DNA of 64,000 nucleotides, from NCBI GenBank assembly GCA_037043235.1, contig JAWRVZ010000056.1, positions 2,377,001 to 2,441,000 on the forward strand. The letters run 5' to 3'. The DNA is from Rhodeus uyekii (lineage: Eukaryota > Chordata > Actinopteri > Cypriniformes > Acheilognathidae). Of the stretch, positions 33,701 to 45,700 are shown in pieces (positions within the stretch are counted from its first letter, which is position 1; the number at the start of each line of letters is the position of its first letter). The notes beneath the pieces are model-generated. The model did no database searches. It was not told the origin of the DNA and worked only from the letters and a program-made list of their open reading frames with translations. Position numbers and translations under genes: made by a program.

Positions 33701-36700
33701 AAAGAAAGTTTGCAGTATGTGTGGGTGGGAAAAATAATATTAGCCAATAATTTTGTAGCATATTTTTGATTATCCACTACCAAGAGTTATATAAGAGTTC
33801 TGTTCTCTGATCCAACCCATTTCTTCAACATATAAATGTAATAAATTATTTGCATGCAACATAGAAGTCACACACACACACACACATTTTTATATTATTT
33901 ACATATTATTGTAATATTAAAATGCATTATTATTCTTAATGAATAACACAATAAAAGTTTAAACACAATAAAATGGCTTAATATTTGAAAATCACCTGCT
34001 TCAGGTTGACATGAAATTTAGGTTCACATGATTAATAGCAAGCAGCAAAGGGTTTTGGAGTACTGTCATGGTTTGAGGACAACGGGAAGCTTTTTTTGTA
34101 CCGCCACAGACTTTATGTCTCCATATTAAAGTAAACCAGATGAAAGAGATATATATATCCCTTAATGTGTAATCATTTACCTGCATGCACTGTCCCGACT
34201 CCTGAGTCTTCCTCCTGGAATTCACAGTCTCTCTCCATGCACAGAACGCAGCATTAGCCGTAATGTCAAACAGCTGTCAGGAGAGTGAGGCATGACTGTC
34301 TCAGACTTAATGAGAGAGAATGACCAAGCGTGCAATTCCTCTTCCTTGTTGATGTTTCTCTGCTGTCTGTTTTGTTATGTTGCTAATGGTAACCCAATGG
34401 AGCATCGATTGACAGATATGCAGTATTTAAATCAAAGAACTTGAAGAGTACTCTTGTATACGAAACCCTAAAAGAGATTGAAGGAGTCTTCCAAAGGTCT
34501 GGGAAACAGGCTTTTCCTGGATCATTAAAGCAGGAGAAGGGTCTTAAATTATTTCCATGATTTCTACTATTCTTGTTCCAAAATCCACCTGATATGCTGT
34601 CATGTGTTAGACATTTCAATCCAGATGGGTTTATTTGAAACTCAGACATCTTTTTCATATGAGCTATGAGGTCACAGCTGTATAGATTTGATATGGTGTT
34701 GAACTATGACAGATCCTCTAACTGTCTTTACGTGCATGACGAAATTTCTCTGAAGTATTTATCTTTGGGCCTATCTGGGGGCTTTATACATAAGGACATT
34801 TTCAGCCATACTTTCATCTAAATAAAGCTTGTTCAATCACCAGATGTTCCTTTTATAGGATGCAATGTGTGCTCTTCTCAGGTCAGTGGTCATGGTGGCT
34901 CCAAAGATGTCAGACAGTCCCTGCATGACATTCAACGGCAGAACCAACTGAAGAGCGCACCACCTTCGCCTCATCGCCATAAGAGGAGATGGTCGCAGAT
35001 TCGCTCCGAGGGAGTCCTTCCCAAACCTGCTCCACAGGAAGAAGACGAACCCTTCATTTTAGACCTGAAGAACTTTCCAGACCTTGCCAATGCAGACCTG
35101 GGCTCCCAAAACCCCAACATTCAAGTAAGAAGAGGTCAAATCTCACTTATTGTCATTTAGATTGCATCAGAGTCAAGTTTTCTCCTGTGTATACTTGCTT
35201 TTAAAGAAAATAATTCAGTGTTTACAGGCTCTTGGACCAAAAGAAAATGAGGTAAATTATTTTCGTGTCTAGGGGGTCTTGGGTTTCTGTGCGTCTATAA
35301 TCTTGGCATTAGTTCTTTTAAAGACAGTTGTTAATATTATGGAGGTAGTTTATTATTCCAGAAATGTTTAACATCTCACCGTTCCCAAAACTTTGTCATT
35401 TCTTTCCTTAGGGTGAACCAAATCATTGTGTAATGAGTTGGGTAATGGATTGATTTTACTTGGCAACAGTTTGTGGTGTATGTAATTAACCTATGCACTC
35501 ATTGTTTCACTGTTATTGCTGCTGTGATTGCTATAGGGACTTCAGGTTTCTGCACTGTTGCTGGTCATGTCACAGCTGCTCCTAAACCGGAGAGGCCTCT
35601 TAAATTACCCCAAGTGAGACCTTTATACTGGTGTAGCTCATTTCAGCTATTCCGCTCAAACTTCTGCACAGTGTACCAAAAAGAAATCCCAAGAAAATCC
35701 AAAAGGTGAAAGGCCACAGTATTATTTTAACAGCCACTTTCAATGCTCCCTCCAAGAGCAGATCCCAATCTTTAAATGTTTTTACAACACTGGTAAAGAA
35801 GAGATTTTTATATATTTAGGACTCTTATGAAATTTATGTGTGTAAGTGGACTTGAGAGGAAACGAAGTTAGACTTCAGGGAAAAAATACACAGGAGATCC
35901 CTAAGCAAATTGACTTTTAAAATAGGGAAAATTCCAGAGTCTTCCAAGTAGGACGGGTCCATCTTTTTTACCTTTTTGAAAAAGCTGCTATGTTTTTATG
36001 TCTCCAATATGGCTGCAGCAAATGTAAATGTATGTGTTACTGTGTTTAGCAGGCATGTGGTGAATATTCTGTTTTAATACATCAGCATCCAAAGTACTGA
36101 ACACTTTCTTAAGTTTTGAGTAATAACCTCTCATATTATCATCTTTTTTTTTTTAAATGCCAATGACTCACCATTCTTTGTGGTAACAAATTTGATAAGA
36201 ACTTGACGCCTTAATGCCACTGAATTTAAATTGCCCGTTTAATGTACCTCCAGTGATCTAAACCTTGGATCTTTTTGTTCTTAAAAGTGATGTGTTGTGT
36301 TTTTTAGAAGTATGAGAGTAGAATACAGCCATGATTAGTTCAAGGAGGAGGTGGAGACCGACTGTTGTAAACAGGGCAGTTACAGTAGCGTAATCACCCG
36401 CTCTAAACTGCTCTGTGCCTTTATAAACAGCTGCTGCAGCCATCAGATTGTTACGCTGTTGGGGAAATAAACAACCAGTCCTTTGTCTCTGCCCTTCTGG
36501 AACACTTGCTATCGTTTTGCTGGTCTGCCTGGCTAGGGCACTACGAGCCCAAGCATGCAGAGAACAAATCTGTCACCTCAAAAGTTCCTTCAAAATAAAC
36601 AAACAGCAGGAAAGGGAAAACTTTAAAAAACATTTGGAACATACTTAACAGTACTCCAGGGGGTCGATAGAGTTACCTTCAGATGTCTGCTCCATTAAAC

Positions 36701-39700
36701 CAAATATGTTGTCATTCAGGTAAATTTATACAATACCGCGTGTTAAATTGTTCGGGGTATATAAAATTATTTCAGAAAGTAACTTGTGAAGGCTAAGTAT
36801 GGTAACCCATCCAAGTTAGAGCACACACATTAGGAGTAGCGATTAATGGATACACACCCACACAGACCAGTGGGCAGCCCGTGAGCGATTGAGGCTTAGG
36901 TGCCTTGCTCAAGGTAATTTCCTACCAGTCTGACTCTCTAACCATTAGGCCACGAATGCCCCACAAAAAGAAGTTTCTTATACTCACCAAGTTTGCATTT
37001 ATTTGATCAAAAATACAGTAAAAGCAGTAGTATTGTGAAATAATATTGCAGTTTAACTACGACTTTCTCATTTCCATTTTTTTATCTCTCCACTAGGTTA
37101 CCATTGAGGTTGTGGACAGCCCACAGATGGAGATTGAGATGGACCTGGCCAAGGAGAGCAGGAATGACTGGTCTCTGAGCTCGGAAGAGTGGCTGGGCCA
37201 TAAAAAGCTGTTTTGGCCACTGTTCTGGGAATACCATGACTCCAGTCAAGAAGGTCCTGGGCAAGGCAGTCTGGAGGAAAACGAGGAGGACCTCAGCTAC
37301 GAAGGGGAAGATTCCCTTTTGAGTGGTGTGGGTGGAGACTGGAACAGACGATGGAAGGGCTGGGACTCCATGGACAATTACGGTAAGCACAAGAAAAATC
37401 TTAATAAATGACCTGAATTAAAGTCTTTTCATGTTTTCCAACTGTGTAATCGGAAACCATTTATTTTTTAGTTTTTGTTTTTCTTCAGCCTTGTCATCGG
37501 AAGTATCAGCGCTTGTGTTGAGGCTTCTTGAAACGCCAGGGCACGTATGCCGAGTTGATTTCCTCAGTAATGCGGGCCCCAGCCTCCTCTTTAAGTTTTG
37601 ACATTATGATTTATGCTTTAAGGGTTGTACTCAAGAACTGCTACATAAACATATCATTCCTGTCGCCACTTCCAGAGACTTTCTCTTGATGCCTATCAGC
37701 GGTAAATGGTGAATGGCGACACAGTGTTGCTTGCCCTAATACATTATCACAATAGTTAGTTGGGCACTCGACTGCTTCTTTGTCGGTTAGGCAGATTAAT
37801 GTCTCAGTTTACATGCAGGGCAAACCGTAGTGTTGAAATACCATTTTAATGTAATTTTTATCCTTAAAAAGCAGAACACAACCTATCATCAAATGTTCTG
37901 AGCCTTTTCAACATATATGGTGAGGAAAATATGACACAGTGAATGTACTGAATAAGGGATTGCAGGAGGAAACTCAAAACTAAGTCTGGTTCATGTTAGT
38001 AACAGTGTGTTTCAGCTTCATCAGCTTAGTCTTTGAAGACACCAGTGCTTGGAAAATGTAGCTGTTTGAAAGCTGGGTCCTAACACTTGCTAAGAGCAGC
38101 GTGGAACTTCTTCACTGGCTAAACAACTAATATTTGAGTTCAATTAGACAGCAGATAAAAAAAAGCATGGTTGTGCTGACAAAGAAAGCCTCTGCTGCGC
38201 TTTCATCCCACGACCGGCATGTCACTGTGATTCACACAGACTAGCCCTTTGAGTTGTCCCAAGAATTTGTGGCAGTTCTCAGGCTTTGGATTGGAAGCTT
38301 CCATTTTTTTAACACCAAAGTTATATTAATTGTCTGAGAATATTGTTAAAGCATTCAGTCGTTGTCCTTTTAGGTGTGAGACATTTTAAAGTTCCCCTTT
38401 TATCCCTTTTCAATATTACTTTTGTAATGTAGCTGTTTGTCAATGTTAACAATCGGCAAAGTTGTGAAACCAAAAGTGCACAATACACTAGTTATTGCAT
38501 CTCAAAAGAAAGAATCGACCCTGAACAGCCTAAACGAATTGTCAGAAATTTGAATGCCACCTCTGTCACAGCTACACATCATTGGGCAACACAGTTGTTT
38601 AATGCCTGCCTATGGTCTTCATTATTTATGTTGTGTACATGTCTAGAAGATGGTGTTTTATGCTCTGAAAATGCAAATTCTCTTTGTATACACTTCAAGA
38701 GGATGAGAATGCGAGGAGACAGTGGTTAAAATTATCACAGCGATATAACAGCAGTATAACCATTTGACGATTACTTCTCAAATCCCTGTGAGGTCTAAAA
38801 GGGATTTACATAATGCACATATATAGATTGTTAAACTCTAACTTATGCTCCATTGTCCAACCCCTCCATAATCTACATATATTCTTTTACCAGCTTAATT
38901 TCACAAGGGCATTTTCCATCTCCATCTGTCATTGACTTTCAGGGTGATCCTCCTCTGAGGTTGTGTTGCACCATGTTCTGTCAGCATCATTAGAGGAAAA
39001 GTGCATTGGTGGTGTGTGGTCAAATCCAACACCAAGCCAAAAAAGAAGCATTTGCTGCAGGCTTGCTGCGGTCATGTCAGCAGCAGAGCCTCTGAGCGTC
39101 TGAGGATGTGGGTACGAAACCAAACTGGCTTCTCTCTGTTGCCCTTGGTGAACTAAAATAGACCTAATGAGCATACTTGGAGTAGTAGTGGGTTGTGTAC
39201 AAACAATCTTGAATGGGAAACTGAGAAGGGCAAATGAGCCACATTATTAATGATGTGGTCTACACTAGAGGCGTACAGAAGTGAAGCGCTTTTCTGCAAT
39301 TATGGTGAGCCACAGGATTACAGGCAGCCTGTGTTCGGCAACAGCTCGGTAGAATATAAAAGCTTCAGGTCATTTTTTTCCTCCCCACTGACCTTATGAA
39401 ATTTTTTATAACACTTTTACTGTAGTAACTTATTACAGTGCCTATGGTATTTTAGCTGCAACAAAGTTCTCTGATAGCAAATGTACCGTCTGTCTGTTCA
39501 GCGTGTGTGATCTTAAACTCGTGTGTGTGTTGCTAGACCTGGCCAGCTCTCATTGGAAATGAATGATGTCTGGTCTTTCTGTCTATGCAAAATCAGTGTC
39601 ATTGTGTGCCACAACACAATAACAAAACATATGTGATGTTTAATACGCAGTTTTGTGCTGCTGGTTCTCGGGCTAATCGGATTGTACTCCAGATGGGCCT

Positions 39701-42700
39701 ACGAATCTCAACTTTGTTTCAATAGAAACTTGGTGACCAACAAAAACATCCTGATACTTTTGTTGCAATCAAGGCCTATTAGAACACAAACTCAGATTTA
39801 CATTTGCTTTCATCGATTGTTCATTATACTTGGTAGCCAGGTATTATACCTAGCTTGGACAGCCAAAGTACTTTTTTTAGTTGTAGTCATATCATTTCTA
39901 AATATACACTACCATTCAAAAGTCTCAAAAGTTTTTGAAAGTCTCTCTTGCTCACCAAGGCTACATTTATTTGATCACAGATACAATAAAAACAGTAATT
40001 GTGAAATATTATTATAATTTAAAAGAACTGTTTTCTATTTTAATGCATTTTATAATGTTATTTCCATTTTAAGGGAACTTGCGCTGCATCAAGACACTAT
40101 GGGAAAGCTCCACTTGTCCTCTCCACACACATTTGTGAGGTTTTATAACCTGGACTGTGAGGTTTTACTAACCAGGGGCTCAGCTGTTGTCGTCTTAGGG
40201 TGATCACACCAGACATGCACTTGTTACAATGGCAGTGTGGGCATGGGTGTTCCCATGATGTCTTGACTATCTCCTGCGAGCCTGTCAGTGACGACTTTTT
40301 ATAGTTTACTGGTTCATGATGTCACCCGCCTCTAATGTCTCTTCACACAATTGGTTCGATTACACATGTGCTTTATGACGCAATCACACACAGTGTTCCC
40401 ATAACATCTCATTCCCTCTTCAGAGGAACCAAGGTTATATATGTAACCGACACGCTATTCCTGTCATAGCAAGGCTGAATTTTCAGCTTCATTACTCCAG
40501 TCTTGAGTCATTACTACAAGATTATCACATAATCCTTCAGAAATCTTACTAAAATGCTGATTTGGTGTTCAAACATTTCTTATTATTACTGTCCTGGTAA
40601 TATTTTTGTTGAAACTGTGCACTATCAAAATTAAATTAAAGAAATGTAATAAAACCTGATTAAATCTATTTACATTTTGTAAAGTGTATGCTTAAATTGT
40701 GAAACAAAACACATTTTTGAATATGTATACTCTAAGTTTTATTATCTTTCTCAGTTTTGTTTCTAAAACTGCAAATGGTACTATTTAAATTAATTCTATC
40801 TTGTTTTAGAATGTTTTAATTTTTCATAGGAAAACACCAATTAATACCAGATTTTTTTTTTTTTTACAGTGAAGCTTTTGGTTGGTCTTAAATATTAACT
40901 CTCTGAGAAATATGTTTGAGCAATTTGCAATAAACTCTACAAGTGGGTATGTTATAAGTGTTTTTGTTTTTGTGCCGTAACTGTATGAGTGAACATCTTC
41001 TTCATCATAAGAATGTGAACTCTCAATTAGCAACAACACCTGGTAACCAGCAACAACGCAGCCAAAATGCATTAGCAAGGACACAGTGCGCTTATTTCTC
41101 TTTCAATCTTCTCTCTCTCTCTCTCCATCACTACTGCCATGGAGTGCTCTGAAACTTTAATCTCTTTAGCATGGTGGTGGAAAGAGAGCATTGTTGGAAA
41201 GCGTCTAAGCTATTAGGCCTTGCCTTCCTGCTGAAGTGTTTGCATTGGCTCAGCTCTCACAGCTGCAAGCGGCTGACTTTGCCTCTGACATATTTATTAC
41301 CAAAAGAAAAAGCAAGCCTGGCCTGCCAGGAGGACCCACATTTTGTTCATTAGAGAGATTATATTTAACAGAGAAATACGCAATATTAATTTAGTTGCAC
41401 ATCATTAGCTTTCTTATGCAAACAATAGAGAGAGAGGCACTTACCATCTTGGCTGTTTTTCGATTTCATTTTTTGGTCAATCCCAGTATATTGGACAGTA
41501 CACAGAGTTCAAATGCAAGCAGGTACTTAAATAGTGCAATTAAAGGTGTAACCTCAGCTAAAGTATTTTCAAGATTTCACTTCCACAAGCTTGTTATGCA
41601 GAGTAAAACAAATCTTTTACTGTTACTCCAACTCATTTGAGGTCTGACCTGCATTGCATAACATTCCCACATGCTGCGTGAGGAATTCCTTAGCCTTAAT
41701 TTATAGAAAATGTTATAGTTTGTTTTTCATCTGCAGAATATGAGGAGGAAGAATGGAGCGACTGGTCACCATGCAGTGTCACCTGTGGACACGGGAATCA
41801 GAAGAGGATTCGTTCATGTGGCTACGCCTGCACTGCCACAGAGTCACGGACATGTGATTTAGAGCGTTGTCCTGGTGAGACCGTCAATACTGTCACTTAT
41901 ACTCAAGACTTTTCAACCCCACAATACACTTCACTGCATAAATTTAGCAGTTACCACATTGTTTATCAATACTCTTCCCTAAAAGCTACTTACTACTCAC
42001 TCTTGATCTTAATTCCATCCGGCTCCTAATTATGCTGATAGTGATGGAAAACTCCACTAATGCCTCTCATTCATCTCTGTCAGGCGTGCAGAAGTCGAAC
42101 AAACACCAGGGGCACCAGACTCGTGTTAGAAAAGGGACAGTCTGGCCTTCTGTGTGTGTACTGTATACACTATGAAACTGCTCTTTGAGAGCAGTAGGCA
42201 TTTTCTTGGCTTCAGTATGACAGCTCAATGAGGGCTTTCAGTTTTAAAGCCCCGATACAGGGCGGTCCACAACCGCGATGTGCAATGCACAAATGTGCAT
42301 ACATAAAATGAGTCCGCTTACAAACTCAAATACTTAATACTTAAAGTGTAGCTCTATAGTTCTGAATCTACATAAATGCCATAGAACTTAATTTTTTACA
42401 ATTTTTAACTGCTGAAAAATAACAGCTATTGGATAATAAGAGAAAGGTAGCATTCCTGAAAAATACTCTTCCAAAATAAATGTACCAATGAACAAAACAT
42501 TTATTTATACTGTAGTGAAATTTGTGCTCTGCTAAGTTTGAATTGCTGTCAAAGGAGAAAGATGCTTCTTGCAGTCAAACAATGTAGTTCTGACATCTAC
42601 CAGCAGGGAACAATCTTAACACCACATATTATTGCAGGCAGACCAGCTTAATTAGCGTAGCAGTGGTGGTTAACCAGCATGAAAGTCCTTAAACTCAATG

Positions 42701-45700
42701 AAATGTCAAACTCATTTCAATGAAATGTACTTATTTTAGCTGGTTGTTAGCTTAGCGGGTCTTGGCTGTTTAGCAACATGCTAACTAGGGTTGCATGCTA
42801 ATCAGAATTGAATTGGGAATGCTTTGAAATTCCAATTCACTTTGAATAAGAATTCGACTTTGAATGCAAAGTTAAGGATTAAACATTAAGAAAATAATAT
42901 AACTGTAATTTTAACTACACAAGCAATGCTTGCAAGACTAATATCAAAGACTTATATTGTAGGTTTTAAGAAAAACGTGACGATTTACACCCTGTCCTAA
43001 CCAGAAGTGATGAGATAAGATTCCAGCAACAAGTAATGTGTCTTTCCACACCATAGACTGTAAAAAATAGGCATCTCTCCGCTTGCCTACACTTCATTCC
43101 AATGTAGAGAAATGAAGCCAAAATTATCCAGTAACTGTCGTTGCCGATTATGTCGTTTGGAGGCCGAGTTTGTGCAGAAGTGGAGCCGCAGTATCAAGGT
43201 CCCACCAATACTCCCGTTCCCACAGACTTAATTGTCAATCATGGCGTTACAGCCCGTTTTTATAGCTTTAAAAAAACGAATAACTAAAAACTTATTGGTA
43301 AAATGAACACGTAAGAACTAGTTAAAATGACAGAAATAATCTTTGGAAAAATTAAGTTTTAATTGCAATTAGATGTTTTTCGTTTGCCTCGTGTTCTATT
43401 CGATTAAATAAAGAGGGTGGGGTTTATGATGGTGCAGCCAGCCACCAGGGGGCGATCAAAATGCTTTGACTTTTTGGCACACTTGGGCCACACAAGACGT
43501 GACGCAACTATGACACCCGACAAGATCAATCATAAATTACACCCAATCAGAAGATTGCGTGGGAAAGCTCTCTCGTCAATTCCACTGATCTCACAATGGT
43601 ATCTAAGTACATAATCAAATTCATAAAAAAAATACACCCATTTTTTTCATTATTAAAAGTACATGCTGAGTTACTGACACAATCATAGAACATTTGATTT
43701 TCTCAGAACATTATTGTTTACTTTAATGGTTAATTATCTATTATTGTTTTCAGTATAGCATGTAACTCATATTGTGTGTTTTGTTTAAAATTTCATGTTG
43801 ATTTGAAATATCTTCTATCTTTCTTACATCTATAGATGACATAATTCCTGTGACAGAACCGACTCTTCAGGAAGTGACAAACAACACACAGCTTTTTGAC
43901 ACCGGTTGGTAATTTTTGCTTGTGTACAAAATGGTGTGGGCATCCGTACTTTCTATGTGTACCGTAGTACAGAATGATTACCACATTTATTTTCTGTGAT
44001 ATACTTTCCCAGATATCCATTACAATATAAAATTTTATACTTTTTGTTAGTGTAGCCATTGCCATTTGTACAACTGGTATTTTTCAGATATAGGCAACAT
44101 TATAGTGCGCCATCGGATCTCTTAATGGAAGCTTCAGCTAATTGTCTTTCAAGCTCCTAGTGTGCTCTTTTATTAGTTTAATCAACGATTATTGATTTGT
44201 CTTAGCTTTCATTTAACTTAATGTCTAGTTCAAAACCCGTTTTAATCAGCATCATTGTAGAAACTGCTCCTTTGAGACCTCAGAGAGAAAAACTCTGTGG
44301 GAGTCCTGTTAGACTGTAAAAGATCTGACGTTCACTTTTTTCACTAATTCTCCACAGAGAGTGTTACTGAGACCACAAAGTAAAGAATCCTCTTCCAAAA
44401 AACCCCACTATTTGCTTTGGAGTTTTTTGTTGGTCTCTCATTTTTTGGCATTGAACTTTGAATGTAATAGCTCTTTTCATTTAACCGTAATAATAATGAA
44501 AGTAGTTTTAAAACATAACAGAATAAAGTGTTTTCTTTAATCTCTACACAATGGAACATAAATGTTTATAACAACTATGCTTCAGCATGACCGCTGCTTG
44601 CCGCACATATTTTTATGTATCTTTATGTTTTGGCAGCAAACAGAGACAACCCCCATTGCGTGTTAGCCATGAATCTCAATATGGCCGTAATTTTTTTGGC
44701 GTAGAATATAACTTGAGTTTATAAGGCTTAATATATTCAGTAAATGTTTCAATGTTTAAGGAAGTTGTGACATTTTTACCGCTAATTTATTTTATATATT
44801 ACTATTGCATGTATTTTTTACAAATATATAAAAATAAATATACAGTGGAGTTCGGTTATGTCGACGGCCTCGGGGGCCATATATCATATATTATATGTAT
44901 TAACATGTATTTTCCCACATATAACCCGCAGACGCAGATAATCCGCATGCTCATATAGCCAGCGGGTTTTGGGTTTTGTGTAAAAAAGCGTTGACATAAC
45001 CCAACGATCTCAACTTAGAACCCAATCTAAGTTCATAGATTGATGAACTTTTTTGTGTAAGATCACATTTCGAATTTCAAATGTCTGTGAGCGGCTGCAA
45101 GCGGCTGTGGCCCTGTAGCTTTGGCGGTGAGGAGGTGTGTTTCAACAATCGTGCGGTCCCCGGTCCGCGGTAAAATTATCCAACGTTTACCGGTCCGCGG
45201 CACAAAAAAGGTTGTGGCCCACTGCTCTAAAAATTTTTACATACACTGCACTGTGTATATGTTTGCTAACAACAAAAGGCATGTGTAAAACCACCACAAT
45301 ATAAAACACCTTTGATTCTTGATACAAACCTTTAATTATATTCTCCAACAATGCAAACACAAAGATTGCTCACAAAATCACAAAAAACGTGCGGGATGCT
45401 ACAGTGTGTTATCCCTCAGACGAGATCAATGACAGGGAGTGAACCGTGAGCGCACCGCGATCCATGTGCAAGGCAAACTCAGCACATGCGCAGTGAACTA
45501 GGTATGGAAATTAGTCACGAAATAACCATGTGAAGTGGCGACTTTGTTGTTTCGTGCTCGAGATATTAGATTTCGGCGACATTAACGAATCGACATTAAA
45601 GAATAGAAAATACTAAGACAAATAGGGAGTTTGGCGGTTCCACTTCAAAAATATCGGCATAATAGGATTGGCGAGTTAACCATGACTCGAGATACGTGAA

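Larger units (their letters stand above)
27770..34881 (+). other. ism2: ism2 intron 1 (7.1 kb)
   Basis: Contains two repeat-rich parts (29470-29825 and 31010-32315, listed separately). The stretches between show no exon-like frame that I recognise. Confidence 0.6.
35125..37096 (+). other. ism2: ism2 intron 2
   Basis: Contains a truncated SINE (36835-36965) and a dispersed AT-rich repeat piece (36982-37060) just before exon 3. No other gene is seen. Confidence 0.6.
37383..41736 (+). other. ism2: ism2 intron 3 (4.4 kb)
   Basis: Contains an interrupted dispersed-repeat copy with an inserted element (39905-40640). The remainder, 37400-39900 and 40700-41700, is not recognisably repetitive and shows no known exon. 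Confidence 0.6.
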
